Assembly (NCBI RefSeq): GCF_026157105.1
Contig: NZ_JANPVQ010000001.1
Coordinates: 1,357,501 to 1,421,500 of the forward strand
Length of the DNA: 64,000 nucleotides
Origin: Sphingomicrobium marinum
GTDB lineage: Bacteria; Pseudomonadota; Alphaproteobacteria; Sphingomonadales; Sphingomonadaceae
Reading direction: 5' to 3'
The notes beneath the pieces were generated by a model. The model worked only from the letters and a program-made list of their open reading frames with translations. It was not told the DNA's origin and ran no database searches. Below, in pieces: positions 26,539-34,942 of this stretch. Position 1 is the stretch's first letter, and each line of letters opens with the position of its first letter. The position numbers and the translations under genes are program-made.

Positions 26539-28183
26539 CGCCGGTCTGGCCGCGCTCCTGGCGCTGGCCGTTGCCGCGGCTCCTGCTACAGCGCAGCAGC
26601 GCAATGACCGGCTCGGTCTATACCTGTCTGCACGCGGCGCGGAAGCGATCGGCGATGAAGATCGCGCCGCCATGCTGTACGGTCGCCTGCTGGAACGCGA
26701 CCCGGCCAACCCTGTTATCGTGGCCGAAGCGATGGGCAGCGCGATCACCACCGGGCGCTTCGATCTTGCGCGCGCGGTCGCCAAAAACGCCGATGTCCGC
26801 CAATTCGACCTGCAGGGTCGGCTGTTCCTGATCGCCGATGCGCTCGCCCGCGAAGATGATGCCGCGGCACTTTCCGTTCTCAGCGACGACGCCGCCCAGG
26901 CCAATGTCGATTTCGTCGCACCATTCGTGCGGGGCTGGATCGATGTCGCAAGCCGCCGTCCGGCGACGCGCGAGCGTGGCATCCGCACCGTGACCGGCAT
27001 TGGGGAGGACGCGCCAATGGCCGCGTTCGTCGCCGAACAGGCCGCCTACATGCACCTTGCCAACAAGGATCCAGCGGCGGCGGCGCCATTCATCGAGCGC
27101 GCCTTACCTCTTTCCGCCGGGCGCGAAACCGCGCTGCGCATCGCTTTCGCCGATGGGCTGGCAAAAGCCGGCGACAGCACCGCCGCACAGGCCTTGCTGG
27201 CGGGGGACAATCCATCGCTCGCCGCGGCGCGTGGTCGGCTCGAACAAGGTCAGTCGCTCGGCTTCGCGGTGGACACGCCTGCGAAGGCGTTCTCCCAGCT
27301 GCTGCTGGCGCTTGCCATCGACGTCAACCGCGGACAGCGGCTCGACCTGCCCCTCGCGCTGACGCAGATTTCGCGCGCTGCCGATGGCAAGAATGCCCAG
27401 GCCGCCATCGTGACGGCGCTGCTTTTGCACCAGTTGGATCGCAGCGACGAGGCGTTGCCGCTATTGTCGGCCATTCCTGCCAAGCACCTGCTCGCCAGCA
27501 GCGCCCGCGATAGCGAAGTGCAAGTCCTCATGCAGACTAACCGGCTCAACCGCGCGCTGGCGATCGCGCAGGAGGGGGTGCGACAGACGCCCGATGCGCC
27601 GGGCGTCCATGGACGCGTCGGTGACGTGCTTGGTGCGCTGGATCGTCATGCCGAAGCTGCCGACGCCTATGCCCGCGAGCGAGGCGGAAGCCTTGATGAC
27701 TGGACGTTGCTGTTCCTTGAAGGGGCGCAGCGCAACGACGCCGGGCAATGGGAGGCCGCCGAAACCCTCCTGCGCCATGCGCTTGCCGCTTCGCCCGATC
27801 AGCCTCTGGTGCTCAACTATCTCGGCTACACCATGCTTGAGCGCGGCGAAAATCTCGAAGAAGCCACCGCGATGATCGCGCGGGCGCACAAATTGCGCCC
27901 CGATAACGCCTCGATCACCGACAGCCTTGGCTGGGCCCAGTACAAGATGGGCGAAATCGACAAGGCTGTCGAAACGCTCGGCCAGGCGGTCGCGCAAGAA
28001 TCCGCCAATGCCGAGATTTACGAGCATTATGGCGATGCGCTTTTCGCGGCGGGCTATCCGATCGAAGCACGTTTCGCCTGGGGCAATGCGCGCCGCGTGG
28101 CCGACGAAGACGAGGGCGAGCGCGTGGTGCGGCTCGACAGCAAGCTCGCCCACGGGCTCAGCAAGGCCAACGCAGCCCCCTGA
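26513..28183 (+). CDS. Exported tetratricopeptide-repeat protein
   Basis: 556 residues. Starts at a GTG inside the ETF-QO end, giving a signal peptide (AGLAALLALAVAAAPATA) with cleavage near residue 27. The body is helical repeats; clear TPR units lie at the C terminus (PLVLNYLGYTMLERGENLEEA; ASITDSLGWAQYKMGEIDKA; YEHYGDALFAAGYPIEA). The overlap with ETF-QO and the TGATG junction with ispE place it in one operon. It is similar in layout to TPR proteins commonly found before ispE in sphingomonads; the function is unknown. Confidence 0.82.
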   Translation: MAQIIRTCNAGLAALLALAVAAAPATAQQRNDRLGLYLSARGAEAIGDEDRAAMLYGRLLERDPANPVIVAEAMGSAITTGRFDLARAVAKNADVRQFDLQGRLFLIADALAREDDAAALSVLSDDAAQANVDFVAPFVRGWIDVASRRPATRERGIRTVTGIGEDAPMAAFVAEQAAYMHLANKDPAAAAPFIERALPLSAGRETALRIAFADGLAKAGDSTAAQALLAGDNPSLAAARGRLEQGQSLGFAVDTPAKAFSQLLLALAIDVNRGQRLDLPLALTQISRAADGKNAQAAIVTALLLHQLDRSDEALPLLSAIPAKHLLASSARDSEVQVLMQTNRLNRALAIAQEGVRQTPDAPGVHGRVGDVLGALDRHAEAADAYARERGGSLDDWTLLFLEGAQRNDAGQWEAAETLLRHALAASPDQPLVLNYLGYTMLERGENLEEATAMIARAHKLRPDNASITDSLGWAQYKMGEIDKAVETLGQAVAQESANAEIYEHYGDALFAAGYPIEARFAWGNARRVADEDEGERVVRLDSKLAHGLSKANAAP

Positions 28184-28983
28184 TGCGCGAACCGGCACCG
28201 GCCAAACTCAACCTCGCGCTCCATGTCCGCAAGCGGCGCGAGGATGGTTATCACGAGATCGAGACCATCTTTGCCTTCTGCATTGATGGCGACTGGATTG
28301 AAGCAGAAGAAGCCGATGATCTATCGCTGACAATCAAAGGACCGTTCGCGGACGGGCTCGATGTCGACGATAATCTGGTGATGCAGGCCGCGCGTGCGCT
28401 CAGGGAGGCCAGCGGCAAAAAAAAGGGCGCCGCACTGACGCTCGACAAGCGTCTTCCGATTGCTTCGGGCATTGGCGGCGGATCGGCCGATGCAGCAGCA
28501 ACGCTGCGTTTGCTGACGTCGCTGTGGGGCACCGACACCGCGCACATCAGCCAGATCGCGACGGCCTTGGGGGCCGATGTGCTCGCCTGCGTTTTCAGCC
28601 TGCCCGCCAAGGGCGATGGGGTAGGGGACACCCTCTCGCCCTACGACCTCTCCGAATATTCAGGCGCACCGGTTCTCTTGGTCAACCCGGGCATCGGCGT
28701 TTCCACCGCCGACATCTTCCGCGCCTGGGATGGCACCGATGGCGGCCCGTTGCCCGACGACTGGCGAGAGGGCCGCAACGACCTCGAACCGATCGCGCGC
28801 GCTCGCACGCCCGAGATCGGAGAGGTGCTGCGCTGGCTGGACGAGCGCGTCGGCTGCCAGCACGCGCGCATGTCGGGCAGCGGCGCTACCTGTTTTGCGG
28901 TGTTCGAGACCCATGAGCAGCGCGACGCTGCCGCGACTTTATGCCCCGAAGGCTGGTGGCATCTCGCTACCGAACTGCGCTAA
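28183..28983 (+). CDS. ispE: 4-diphosphocytidyl-2-C-methyl-D-erythritol kinase
   Basis: 266 residues. IspE phosphorylates CDP-methylerythritol in the MEP isoprenoid pathway. The N terminus APAKLNLALHVRKRREDGYHE and the GHMP-kinase ATP loop LPIASGIGGGSADAAATLR near 88-106 are clear. MSGSGATCFAVF near the end is the third GHMP motif. It is coupled to the TPR gene through a one-base stop/start overlap. Another MEP-pathway gene, ispDF, lies at 52.3-53.4 kb. Confidence 0.97.
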   Translation: MREPAPAKLNLALHVRKRREDGYHEIETIFAFCIDGDWIEAEEADDLSLTIKGPFADGLDVDDNLVMQAARALREASGKKKGAALTLDKRLPIASGIGGGSADAAATLRLLTSLWGTDTAHISQIATALGADVLACVFSLPAKGDGVGDTLSPYDLSEYSGAPVLLVNPGIGVSTADIFRAWDGTDGGPLPDDWREGRNDLEPIARARTPEIGEVLRWLDERVGCQHARMSGSGATCFAVFETHEQRDAAATLCPEGWWHLATELR

Positions 28984-28993
28984 GGCGCGGCGT

Positions 28994-30334
28994 ATGACGC
29001 GACCCATTCTCACCGCCGAGGCCATGCGCGAGGCCGAACAGGCAGCCATCGATGCTGGAACGGCTGAAACCGAACTGATGGAACGCGCCGGCAAGGCCTT
29101 GGCCTATGCCGTCCACCGCATGAGCCATTGGCGCAGCGCGCTGCTGCTCACTGGTCCCGGCAATAATGGCGGCGACGCCTATGTCGCCGCGCGCTATCTC
29201 AAGGCGCACGGTTTCAATGTTCGCATCGCCGCGCTTTCGCCACCCAAAAGCGATGCTGCGAAGTGGGCAGCCGACCAATGGGGAGGGGAGGTCGAAGAGC
29301 TGGGAGCCGACACCCCAACGGCTCCGGTCGTCATCGACGCCATGTTCGGCACCGGCCTGAAGCGCCCGCTCGAAGATGAACTTGCCGCCAACGCCCGCCG
29401 ACTGATCGATGCCGCCAAATTCGCGGTCGCGTGCGATCTGCCGAGCGGCATCGACACCGACAGCGGTGAGATCCTGACCGATCTTGGTGCATTGGACGCG
29501 ACAGTCACGTTCGGCGCGCTCAAACCCGCGCATCGCCTGGCACCGTCGATGCACCGCATGGGTCGCGTTTTACTGCGCGATATCGGGCTAGGCGAGATTG
29601 ACACCGACTGGCACGAGATCGCCGACATACCGCTGCCGCCGCTCGACCCGATGGGCCACAAATATAGCCGTGGGCTCGTCCACTGCCTGTCGGGCGCCAT
29701 GCCAGGCGCAATCGCGCTGTCCGCCAAGGCCGCCGCGCGCGCTGGCGCGGGTTATGTCCGCGTATCGACGAGCCGGATGATCGACGGCCTGCCAAGCGCC
29801 ATCGTCCAAACCGAAGCCGCCGACGCACTGGATGACGATCGCATCGGCTGCCTGCTGGTCGGCCCGGGCATGGGCGACATCCCGCCCTTGTTCACCGTCG
29901 CGCTGACCAAGCACCATCCGCTCGTCATCGACGCGGACGCGCTCAAGCATGTTGGCGAGCCTGAACGCCTGCAAGGCCATGACGCCATCCTGACGCCGCA
30001 TGAAGGCGAGTTCAAAGCGCTCTTCGGCGACATCGAAGGCAGCAAGGCGGACCGTGCCCTGATCGCCGCTCAGCAGACGCAATGTGTCGTCGTCTACAAG
30101 GGCCCCGACACGCTGGTCGCATCGCCCGACGGTCGCCTAGGCTTTGCGCCGCCGGCACCTGCATGGCTCGCCTCGGCGGGCACGGGTGATGTCCTCGCCG
30201 GCATTATTGCCGCGCATCGCGCCCGCGGGATGGAGCCATTCAAAGCCGCTTGCAGCGCGGTCTACCGGCATGGCCGTGCCGCGGAGCAAGCAGGCGAGGG
30301 AATGATCGCCGACGATCTGGTCGACGCCTTGTGA
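28994..30334 (+). CDS. nnr: Bifunctional NAD(P)HX epimerase / ADP-dependent dehydratase
   Basis: 446 residues. The N-terminal YjeF_N epimerase domain (1-205) has GPGNNGGDAYVAARYL and CDLPSGID. The C-terminal ribokinase-like dehydratase domain has VGPGMGD, VIDADALKH and the catalytic ASAGTGDVLAGII. It repairs hydrated NADH and NADPH. The start is the ATG at 28994, right after ispE; the longer frame overlapping ispE is rejected. Its stop overlaps the GTG of the next gene (GTGA). Confidence 0.95.
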   Translation: MTRPILTAEAMREAEQAAIDAGTAETELMERAGKALAYAVHRMSHWRSALLLTGPGNNGGDAYVAARYLKAHGFNVRIAALSPPKSDAAKWAADQWGGEVEELGADTPTAPVVIDAMFGTGLKRPLEDELAANARRLIDAAKFAVACDLPSGIDTDSGEILTDLGALDATVTFGALKPAHRLAPSMHRMGRVLLRDIGLGEIDTDWHEIADIPLPPLDPMGHKYSRGLVHCLSGAMPGAIALSAKAAARAGAGYVRVSTSRMIDGLPSAIVQTEAADALDDDRIGCLLVGPGMGDIPPLFTVALTKHHPLVIDADALKHVGEPERLQGHDAILTPHEGEFKALFGDIEGSKADRALIAAQQTQCVVVYKGPDTLVASPDGRLGFAPPAPAWLASAGTGDVLAGIIAAHRARGMEPFKAACSAVYRHGRAAEQAGEGMIADDLVDAL

Positions 30335-31518
30335 GCGAGGAAATCGTTCGCATTGCCGCGCGCGGCGATGGCATCACTTCATCGGGCAAATTCGTTGCGG
30401 GCACAGCTCCCGGCGACACGGTCGACAATGGAAAGCTGCTCGCCAAAGGTCCCCACCATCAAAACCCTCCCTGTCGGCACTTTCCCCAGTGCGGCGGCTG
30501 TCAGCTCCAGCATCTCGATGATGAAGCCTATGCGGCTTTTTGCGAAGACCGGATCCGCTACGCGCTTACCCAAAAGGACCTGGTGACGACGATCCGGCCC
30601 GCGCACCTTTCGCCGCCGCGCTCACGCCGCCGCGCCAGCCTAAAGGCCGCGCGGGTCGGCAAGCGCATCGCCATCGGATTTTCCGAATCGAGGAGCCATC
30701 GCATCATCGACATGACGGAGTGCCATATCTTGCGCCCCGAGCTACTTGCGCTGCTCGAGCCGATGCGCCAACTTCTCGGCGGCCCACTCGATATGGGGCG
30801 CACCGCCGCCATCCAGATGACGATGGTCGATCAGGGCATCGACCTCACGATCGCAGGCGTCGAGGCTCACGGGCTTCAGGCTGCCGAAGCGCTGCCGGCT
30901 TTTGCCGGAGCACACCGGCTTGCGCGCCTCTCGCTCGATGAGGGTCTGGGTCCCGAGCCGCGTTACGAGCCACGCCCCGTAACTATCACGCTCTCGGGCA
31001 ATGCCGTCGCTTTCCCCTCGGGCAATTTTCTCCAGGCTACCGAGGATGGCGAGGCCGCATTGGTGGCCGCCGCACAAGAAGCCGCGTGCGAGGGACCGAT
31101 CCTCGACCTGTTTGCCGGGCTTGGCACGTTCAGCTTCGCACTGGTCGACCAGGGCGACGTGACAGCTGCCGAAGCCGACCGCAGCGCCATCCTGTCGCTC
31201 ATGGCTGCTGCCAAGCGCACGAGTGGCACCATCGCGGCGCAGCATCGCGATCTCTACCGCAATCCGTACCAGGCTGACGAGCTCGCACCCTATAGAACAG
31301 TCGTGCTCGATCCCCCGCGATCGGGCGCGCAGGCACAATGCGAAACGCTGGCCCGCGGCGGCCCCGCGAACATCGCTTATGTCAGCTGCAACCCCGATAC
31401 GTTCGCCCGCGATGCGCAGGTGCTTGTCGCAGGGGGCTATACGCTCGAATGGGTTCAACCCGTCGGCCAGTTCCGCTGGTCGACCCATGTCGAGCTGTGC
31501 GCCGCGTTCACGCGCTAG
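30331..31518 (+). CDS. Class I SAM-dependent RNA m5U methyltransferase (RumA/RlmD-like)
   Basis: 395 residues. The Fe-S cysteines are in CRHFPQCGGCQLQHL near 47-60 and a fourth in MTECHILRPE. The SAM fold contains ILDLFAGLGTFSFAL near 255, and the catalytic cysteine is in YVSCNPDTFARD. The enzymes of this family methylate C5 of uridine in 23S rRNA. An N-terminal TRAM domain is short or missing compared with RumA. It begins at a GTG overlapping the nnr stop. It converges with the MAPEG gene by four bases. Confidence 0.9.
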   Translation: MSEEIVRIAARGDGITSSGKFVAGTAPGDTVDNGKLLAKGPHHQNPPCRHFPQCGGCQLQHLDDEAYAAFCEDRIRYALTQKDLVTTIRPAHLSPPRSRRRASLKAARVGKRIAIGFSESRSHRIIDMTECHILRPELLALLEPMRQLLGGPLDMGRTAAIQMTMVDQGIDLTIAGVEAHGLQAAEALPAFAGAHRLARLSLDEGLGPEPRYEPRPVTITLSGNAVAFPSGNFLQATEDGEAALVAAAQEAACEGPILDLFAGLGTFSFALVDQGDVTAAEADRSAILSLMAAAKRTSGTIAAQHRDLYRNPYQADELAPYRTVVLDPPRSGAQAQCETLARGGPANIAYVSCNPDTFARDAQVLVAGGYTLEWVQPVGQFRWSTHVELCAAFTR

Positions 31519-31946
31519 AGGTGGGCGATATATTCCATCGCCGCGTGGAGGGTGAGCGCGATCAACAGCAGCGATGACGTCACAAAGGTGATGCTGCGCG
31601 ACTTGCCGAGCGCCTGGACGACCGAATGCGCGATACGCAGCCCGACATAAGCCCATGCGAGCACCACGTTGACTATGTGATCCTGGTCCATCAGCACCAG
31701 CGCAATGACGATCGCGTAGAACAAGGTCGGCTGCTCAACGAGATGCTCGTAATTCTGCCGCGCCCAGAGATATTTGGGGTCGATCCGACCTTCGAGATCG
31801 CGCCCGCGCGCGCCGCGCGGCGTCCCGCGCAGATCCGCACCGCTTCGGATGCCGGTTTGCATCTTGAAGGCTGCCAGGAACAGCATGACGATTGTCCAGG
31901 CGACCAGCGCGATAATCGGACCCAGCAGGGGGTTCACATGATCCAT
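31515..31946 (-). CDS. MAPEG family membrane protein
   Basis: 143 residues with four predicted membrane helices. The MAPEG signature (basic residue and Asn/Glu in the loop after helix 1) appears as WARQNYEHLVEQPTLFY near 60-78, and the third-helix motif as AWAYVGLRIAHS. MAPEG proteins include glutathione-dependent membrane enzymes and related proteins without assigned substrate. It lies ten bases after the stop of a paralogous MAPEG gene. Confidence 0.88.
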   Translation of the reverse strand: MDHVNPLLGPIIALVAWTIVMLFLAAFKMQTGIRSGADLRGTPRGARGRDLEGRIDPKYLWARQNYEHLVEQPTLFYAIVIALVLMDQDHIVNVVLAWAYVGLRIAHSVVQALGKSRSITFVTSSLLLIALTLHAAMEYIAHL

Positions 31947-31956
31947 AGTCAGGCTC

Positions 31957-32403
31957 CTATTCGAACGTAGCGAAGAAGACGGCGAGGACCAGCTTGCCGA
32001 TCAGTCCGAGCAGGCAGATCGATCCCAGCGCGAACAGCGGGAAGCGCACCGCGACCCGATTGGTGAGCGCCTGTTCCAGGCTGTGCGCGACGCGAAGGCC
32101 AACATAGGCCCAGGCCAGCACCATCGAGATCATCGAGGCGTCGCCCATCAGCACGAGCGCGATGATCGTCGCGTAGAACAACGTCGGCTGCTCCATCAGG
32201 TGATTATAATTGTGCGCCTTCCATTGCGCCTTGGGATCGATGACACCGTCGAGATCGCCGCCGCGCGACCCGACGCGTCCTTTCAGGCTGATCCCCTTGG
32301 CCTTCATAGCACTGAAACGGGTCACGTAGAGCCAAAGCAGCATGACGCCCGACCAGGCGATCAAGGCGGCAAGCGGCTGTAACAAGGTCAACATATACGG
32401 CAT
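31957..32403 (-). CDS. MAPEG family membrane protein, second copy
   Basis: 148 residues, four helices. Shares with its neighbour the loop WKAHNYNHLMEQPTLFYA and the AWAYVGLRVAHSLEQAL segment, so the pair arose by tandem duplication. The start at 32403 has GGGGGG seven bases before it; this same G-run is the 3' arm of the terminator hairpin of the upstream gene. The frame is open to 32760 but overlaps the deoxyhypusine-synthase-like gene. Confidence 0.88.
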   Translation of the reverse strand: MPYMLTLLQPLAALIAWSGVMLLWLYVTRFSAMKAKGISLKGRVGSRGGDLDGVIDPKAQWKAHNYNHLMEQPTLFYATIIALVLMGDASMISMVLAWAYVGLRVAHSLEQALTNRVAVRFPLFALGSICLLGLIGKLVLAVFFATFE

Positions 32404-32406
32404 AAG

Positions 32407-32435
32407 AAAACCCCCCACGTTTGATGCGTGAGGGG
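32407..32435 (-). terminator. Terminator hairpin overlapping the next gene's ribosome site
   Basis: On the minus strand CCCCTCACG (32435-32427) pairs with CGTGGGGGG (32419-32411), with one G:U pair, and TTTT follows (32410-32407). It lies 33 bases after the deoxyhypusine-synthase-like stop. The G-run of its 3' arm also serves as the ribosome-binding site of the MAPEG gene starting at 32403. Confidence 0.75.
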
Positions 32436-32467
32436 TCTTCTTGAACCAGGTCGTTTCGAAAGTGAAC

Positions 32468-33544
32468 CTATTCGAACATCTTGGCGAAGCGGCGCTTCTC
32501 GCGATGTTTCCACGCGCCGCGATGATAGGCGTCGCTGGCCAGCAGCGGCAGCACCGACGTGGCTTCGGCATAGACCATCTGCTCGAGCGCAGTGTCCACC
32601 TTGCCCCAACTGCACGCTTCCTGGAGCGTTGAGGAAGAACAGGCACCGTCGCGCACGTCCGCCACGGTGATCTGCACCGCATATTTGTGCATCTCGACAT
32701 CGTCATGGCCAAGTATTTCGGCGCACACCACCGTGTCCTGCGCGAAATTCTTGGGTACACCGCCGCCGATCATCAAAAGGCCGGTCGACCCTGCCTTGAT
32801 CTTGATGTCGGTCAGTTCACGAAAATCGGCGATGGCATCGAGCACCATATAGTCCTCGCCAGCCTTCATGCGGTCGACCTGGTGCTTGACGAGACCGAAG
32901 CCTGCCGAGCTGTCGACGAAAGCCGGGCAGAAAATCGGCACATCATGCTCGTAGGCGAGCTTGACGAGGCTGTTCTCTTTCTTGCCGTGCTCGCTGAGAT
33001 ATTTGCCCATCTCGCGGATGAAAGCGCGGCTCGAATAAGGCTTGGGGTCGAGCGAGTTGGCGATATCAGCGATCGTGTGATCGGTATCCTGCAGCGCTTC
33101 TTCGTCGATATAGGTGTCGTAGATGCGGTCGATGTAGAGCGAACGCAGCACCTTGTCGTCGGGGATTTCGAGCGCCTGGTAGTGCTTGTGACCGAGCCCT
33201 TCGAAGAAATCCATGTCGACGATGGTGGCGCCGGTGGCGACGATGGCGTCGACCATGTTCGACTTCACTAGCTCTGCATAAAGATCCATGCAGCCGCCGG
33301 CCGAGGTCGATCCCGCCACGACGAGGATGATCGAGCAATCCTTGTCTTCGAGCATCTGGTTATAGATGCGGGTTGCGCGCGCCAGGTCACGGCTGGTGAA
33401 GCTCATCTTGCCCATCGAATCGATGATCGGGCGCGCATCGAAGCTGGTGATGTCGATATGCTCGACGACGTTCGACAGCAGTTCCGCCTTTTTCTGGCGA
33501 TCGATCTGCTCTTCGTGCGGATGGGTGGCGAGGTCCTCGCTCAT
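32468..33544 (-). CDS. Deoxyhypusine synthase-family protein (probable polyamine enzyme)
   Basis: 358 residues. Homologous to eukaryotic/archaeal deoxyhypusine synthase: VVAGSTSAGGCMDLYAEL near 80, FCPAFVDSSAGFGL, MIGGGVPKNF, and the conserved catalytic lysine in CSWGKVDT near 325. Bacteria lack the eIF5A substrate, so an aminobutyl transfer to another amine, for example to form homospermidine, is likely; plant homospermidine synthase evolved from this family. It follows a type III amino-acid decarboxylase by 32 bases, which could supply putrescine or cadaverine. GGAGAG precedes the ATG. Confidence 0.85.
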   Translation of the reverse strand: MSEDLATHPHEEQIDRQKKAELLSNVVEHIDITSFDARPIIDSMGKMSFTSRDLARATRIYNQMLEDKDCSIILVVAGSTSAGGCMDLYAELVKSNMVDAIVATGATIVDMDFFEGLGHKHYQALEIPDDKVLRSLYIDRIYDTYIDEEALQDTDHTIADIANSLDPKPYSSRAFIREMGKYLSEHGKKENSLVKLAYEHDVPIFCPAFVDSSAGFGLVKHQVDRMKAGEDYMVLDAIADFRELTDIKIKAGSTGLLMIGGGVPKNFAQDTVVCAEILGHDDVEMHKYAVQITVADVRDGACSSSTLQEACSWGKVDTALEQMVYAEATSVLPLLASDAYHRGAWKHREKRRFAKMFE

Positions 33545-33576
33545 TTCTCTCTCCAATTGTTAGTCGCGCTAAGCCC

Positions 33577-34764
33577 TTACAGGCGAACGACGTTTGACTC
33601 GTCAGGGCGTTCCGCGCTGAAGCTGTAAAGGCTCATCATCGGCTCGTCCGATACGGTGATGCGATCTTCGACACCGAAGCCATTGAACCCGGTCCGCATG
33701 GCGCAGCCATAGGCGCCCAGCATCCCGATCTCCAGATAGTCGCCGGTCTTCACGTCCTCGGGCAGGACGAACGGACCTTTCATGTGATCCATGTCGTCGC
33801 AGGTCGGCCCGTAGAAGCTGAAATGCGCGAGGGGGGCATCGCTCTCCTCGGCGCGCACCAGTTCGGTCGGATAGCGCCAACCGATATGAGCCGCATCGAA
33901 CAGCGCGCCATAAGCGCCGTCATTGATGTAAAGATCGTTGCCACGGCGACGCTCGACACGCACCAACACGCTTTCATATTCAGCGCACAGCGCACGCCCC
34001 GGCTCACACCAAAGTTCGGCCGAATAGCTAATCGGCAGGTCCTCGAACTTCTCGTGGATAGCCTCGAAGAAGCTTTCGAGCGGCGGGGGCTCCATGCCGG
34101 GATAAGCCGACGGGAAGCCGCCGCCGACATCGATGATGTCGATGGTGACCGAACTTTCGATGATGGCGGTGCGCACGCGTTCCATCGCTTCGGTGTAAGC
34201 TGCCGGCGTCATTGCCTGGCTGCCGACGTGGAAGCAGATGCCCATTGCGTCGGCAACCTGGCGTGTTTCCAGGAGAAGCTGGCTCAGCTCGTCGGAATCG
34301 GCACCGAACTTCGTGGCAAGGCTCAGCTTCGAATGCTCGCTCGACACCTTGAGACGGACCAGCAGGTTGAGATCGGTCGCGCCGCGTGTGGCCTTGCGGA
34401 TCTTCTCCAGCTCATCGAGGCTGTCCAGGCTGAAGGTCTTCACGCCGTGGCAGAAATAGGCCTCTTCGATCACCTCTTCGGCCTTGACCGGATGCATGAA
34501 GCACATGGTGGCTTGCGGAAGCGTCTGGCTGACAACGCGCACTTCGCCGATCGACGCGACGTCGTAATGCGTGATGCCGCCATCCCAGAGCACTTCGAGC
34601 AGGTCGGGAGCGGGGTTGGCCTTTACCGCATAGAGCGACTTGCCCGGAAACTTCTCGACGAAGAAACGGGCTGCACGCCGGGCGGCATGCGGGCGGACAA
34701 GAGTAATCGGCTGGACGGGCTTGCGCCTCGTCGCTAGCCCCAACGCGGAATGAAAATCTTGCAA
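33577..34764 (-). CDS. Type III PLP-dependent ornithine/lysine decarboxylase
   Basis: 395 residues. The PLP lysine is in LYAVKANPAPDLLE near 46; HVGSQAM, DVGGGFPSAYPG and EPGRALCAE are PLP-contact motifs; the active-site cysteine is in YGPTCDDMDHMKGPF near 328. This is the alanine-racemase-fold decarboxylase acting on ornithine, lysine or carboxynorspermidine; specificity cannot be fixed here. The start is a TTG at 34764 with GGAGG nine bases upstream; no ATG is available before the conserved core. It is followed by the deoxyhypusine-synthase-like gene, forming a polyamine unit. Confidence 0.92.
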   Translation of the reverse strand: MQDFHSALGLATRRKPVQPITLVRPHAARRAARFFVEKFPGKSLYAVKANPAPDLLEVLWDGGITHYDVASIGEVRVVSQTLPQATMCFMHPVKAEEVIEEAYFCHGVKTFSLDSLDELEKIRKATRGATDLNLLVRLKVSSEHSKLSLATKFGADSDELSQLLLETRQVADAMGICFHVGSQAMTPAAYTEAMERVRTAIIESSVTIDIIDVGGGFPSAYPGMEPPPLESFFEAIHEKFEDLPISYSAELWCEPGRALCAEYESVLVRVERRRGNDLYINDGAYGALFDAAHIGWRYPTELVRAEESDAPLAHFSFYGPTCDDMDHMKGPFVLPEDVKTGDYLEIGMLGAYGCAMRTGFNGFGVEDRITVSDEPMMSLYSFSAERPDESNVVRL

Positions 34765-34837
34765 CTCAAGGGACCTCCGAAGGTGTCAGTTCAAACAAGC
34801 TGCCTTGCGGTGGAAGTCCCTTGGGGCAGCGTGGCGC

Positions 34838-34866
34838 GATATATGGTGCAGACGAGATGAAGTAAA
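34838..34866 (-). promoter_or_regulatory. Possible promoter of the polyamine operon
   Basis: On the minus strand TTTACT (34866-34861) and TATATC (34843-34838) are 17 bases apart, each matching four of six sigma-70 consensus bases. This leaves a leader of about 65 bases before the TTG start. Confidence 0.35.
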
Positions 34867-34942
34867 TATGAATTTCGCGTGCGAAAAAAGCGCTAGGAAA
34901 TGGCAGGCCGCTGCGCTTTTCTGGGCTTGAGAGGGAGATAGG

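Noticed and set aside
25420-27000. 526-codon leftward open frame across ETF-QO and the TPR gene
   Set aside because: Crosses a gene junction of two well-supported rightward genes and shows no domain.
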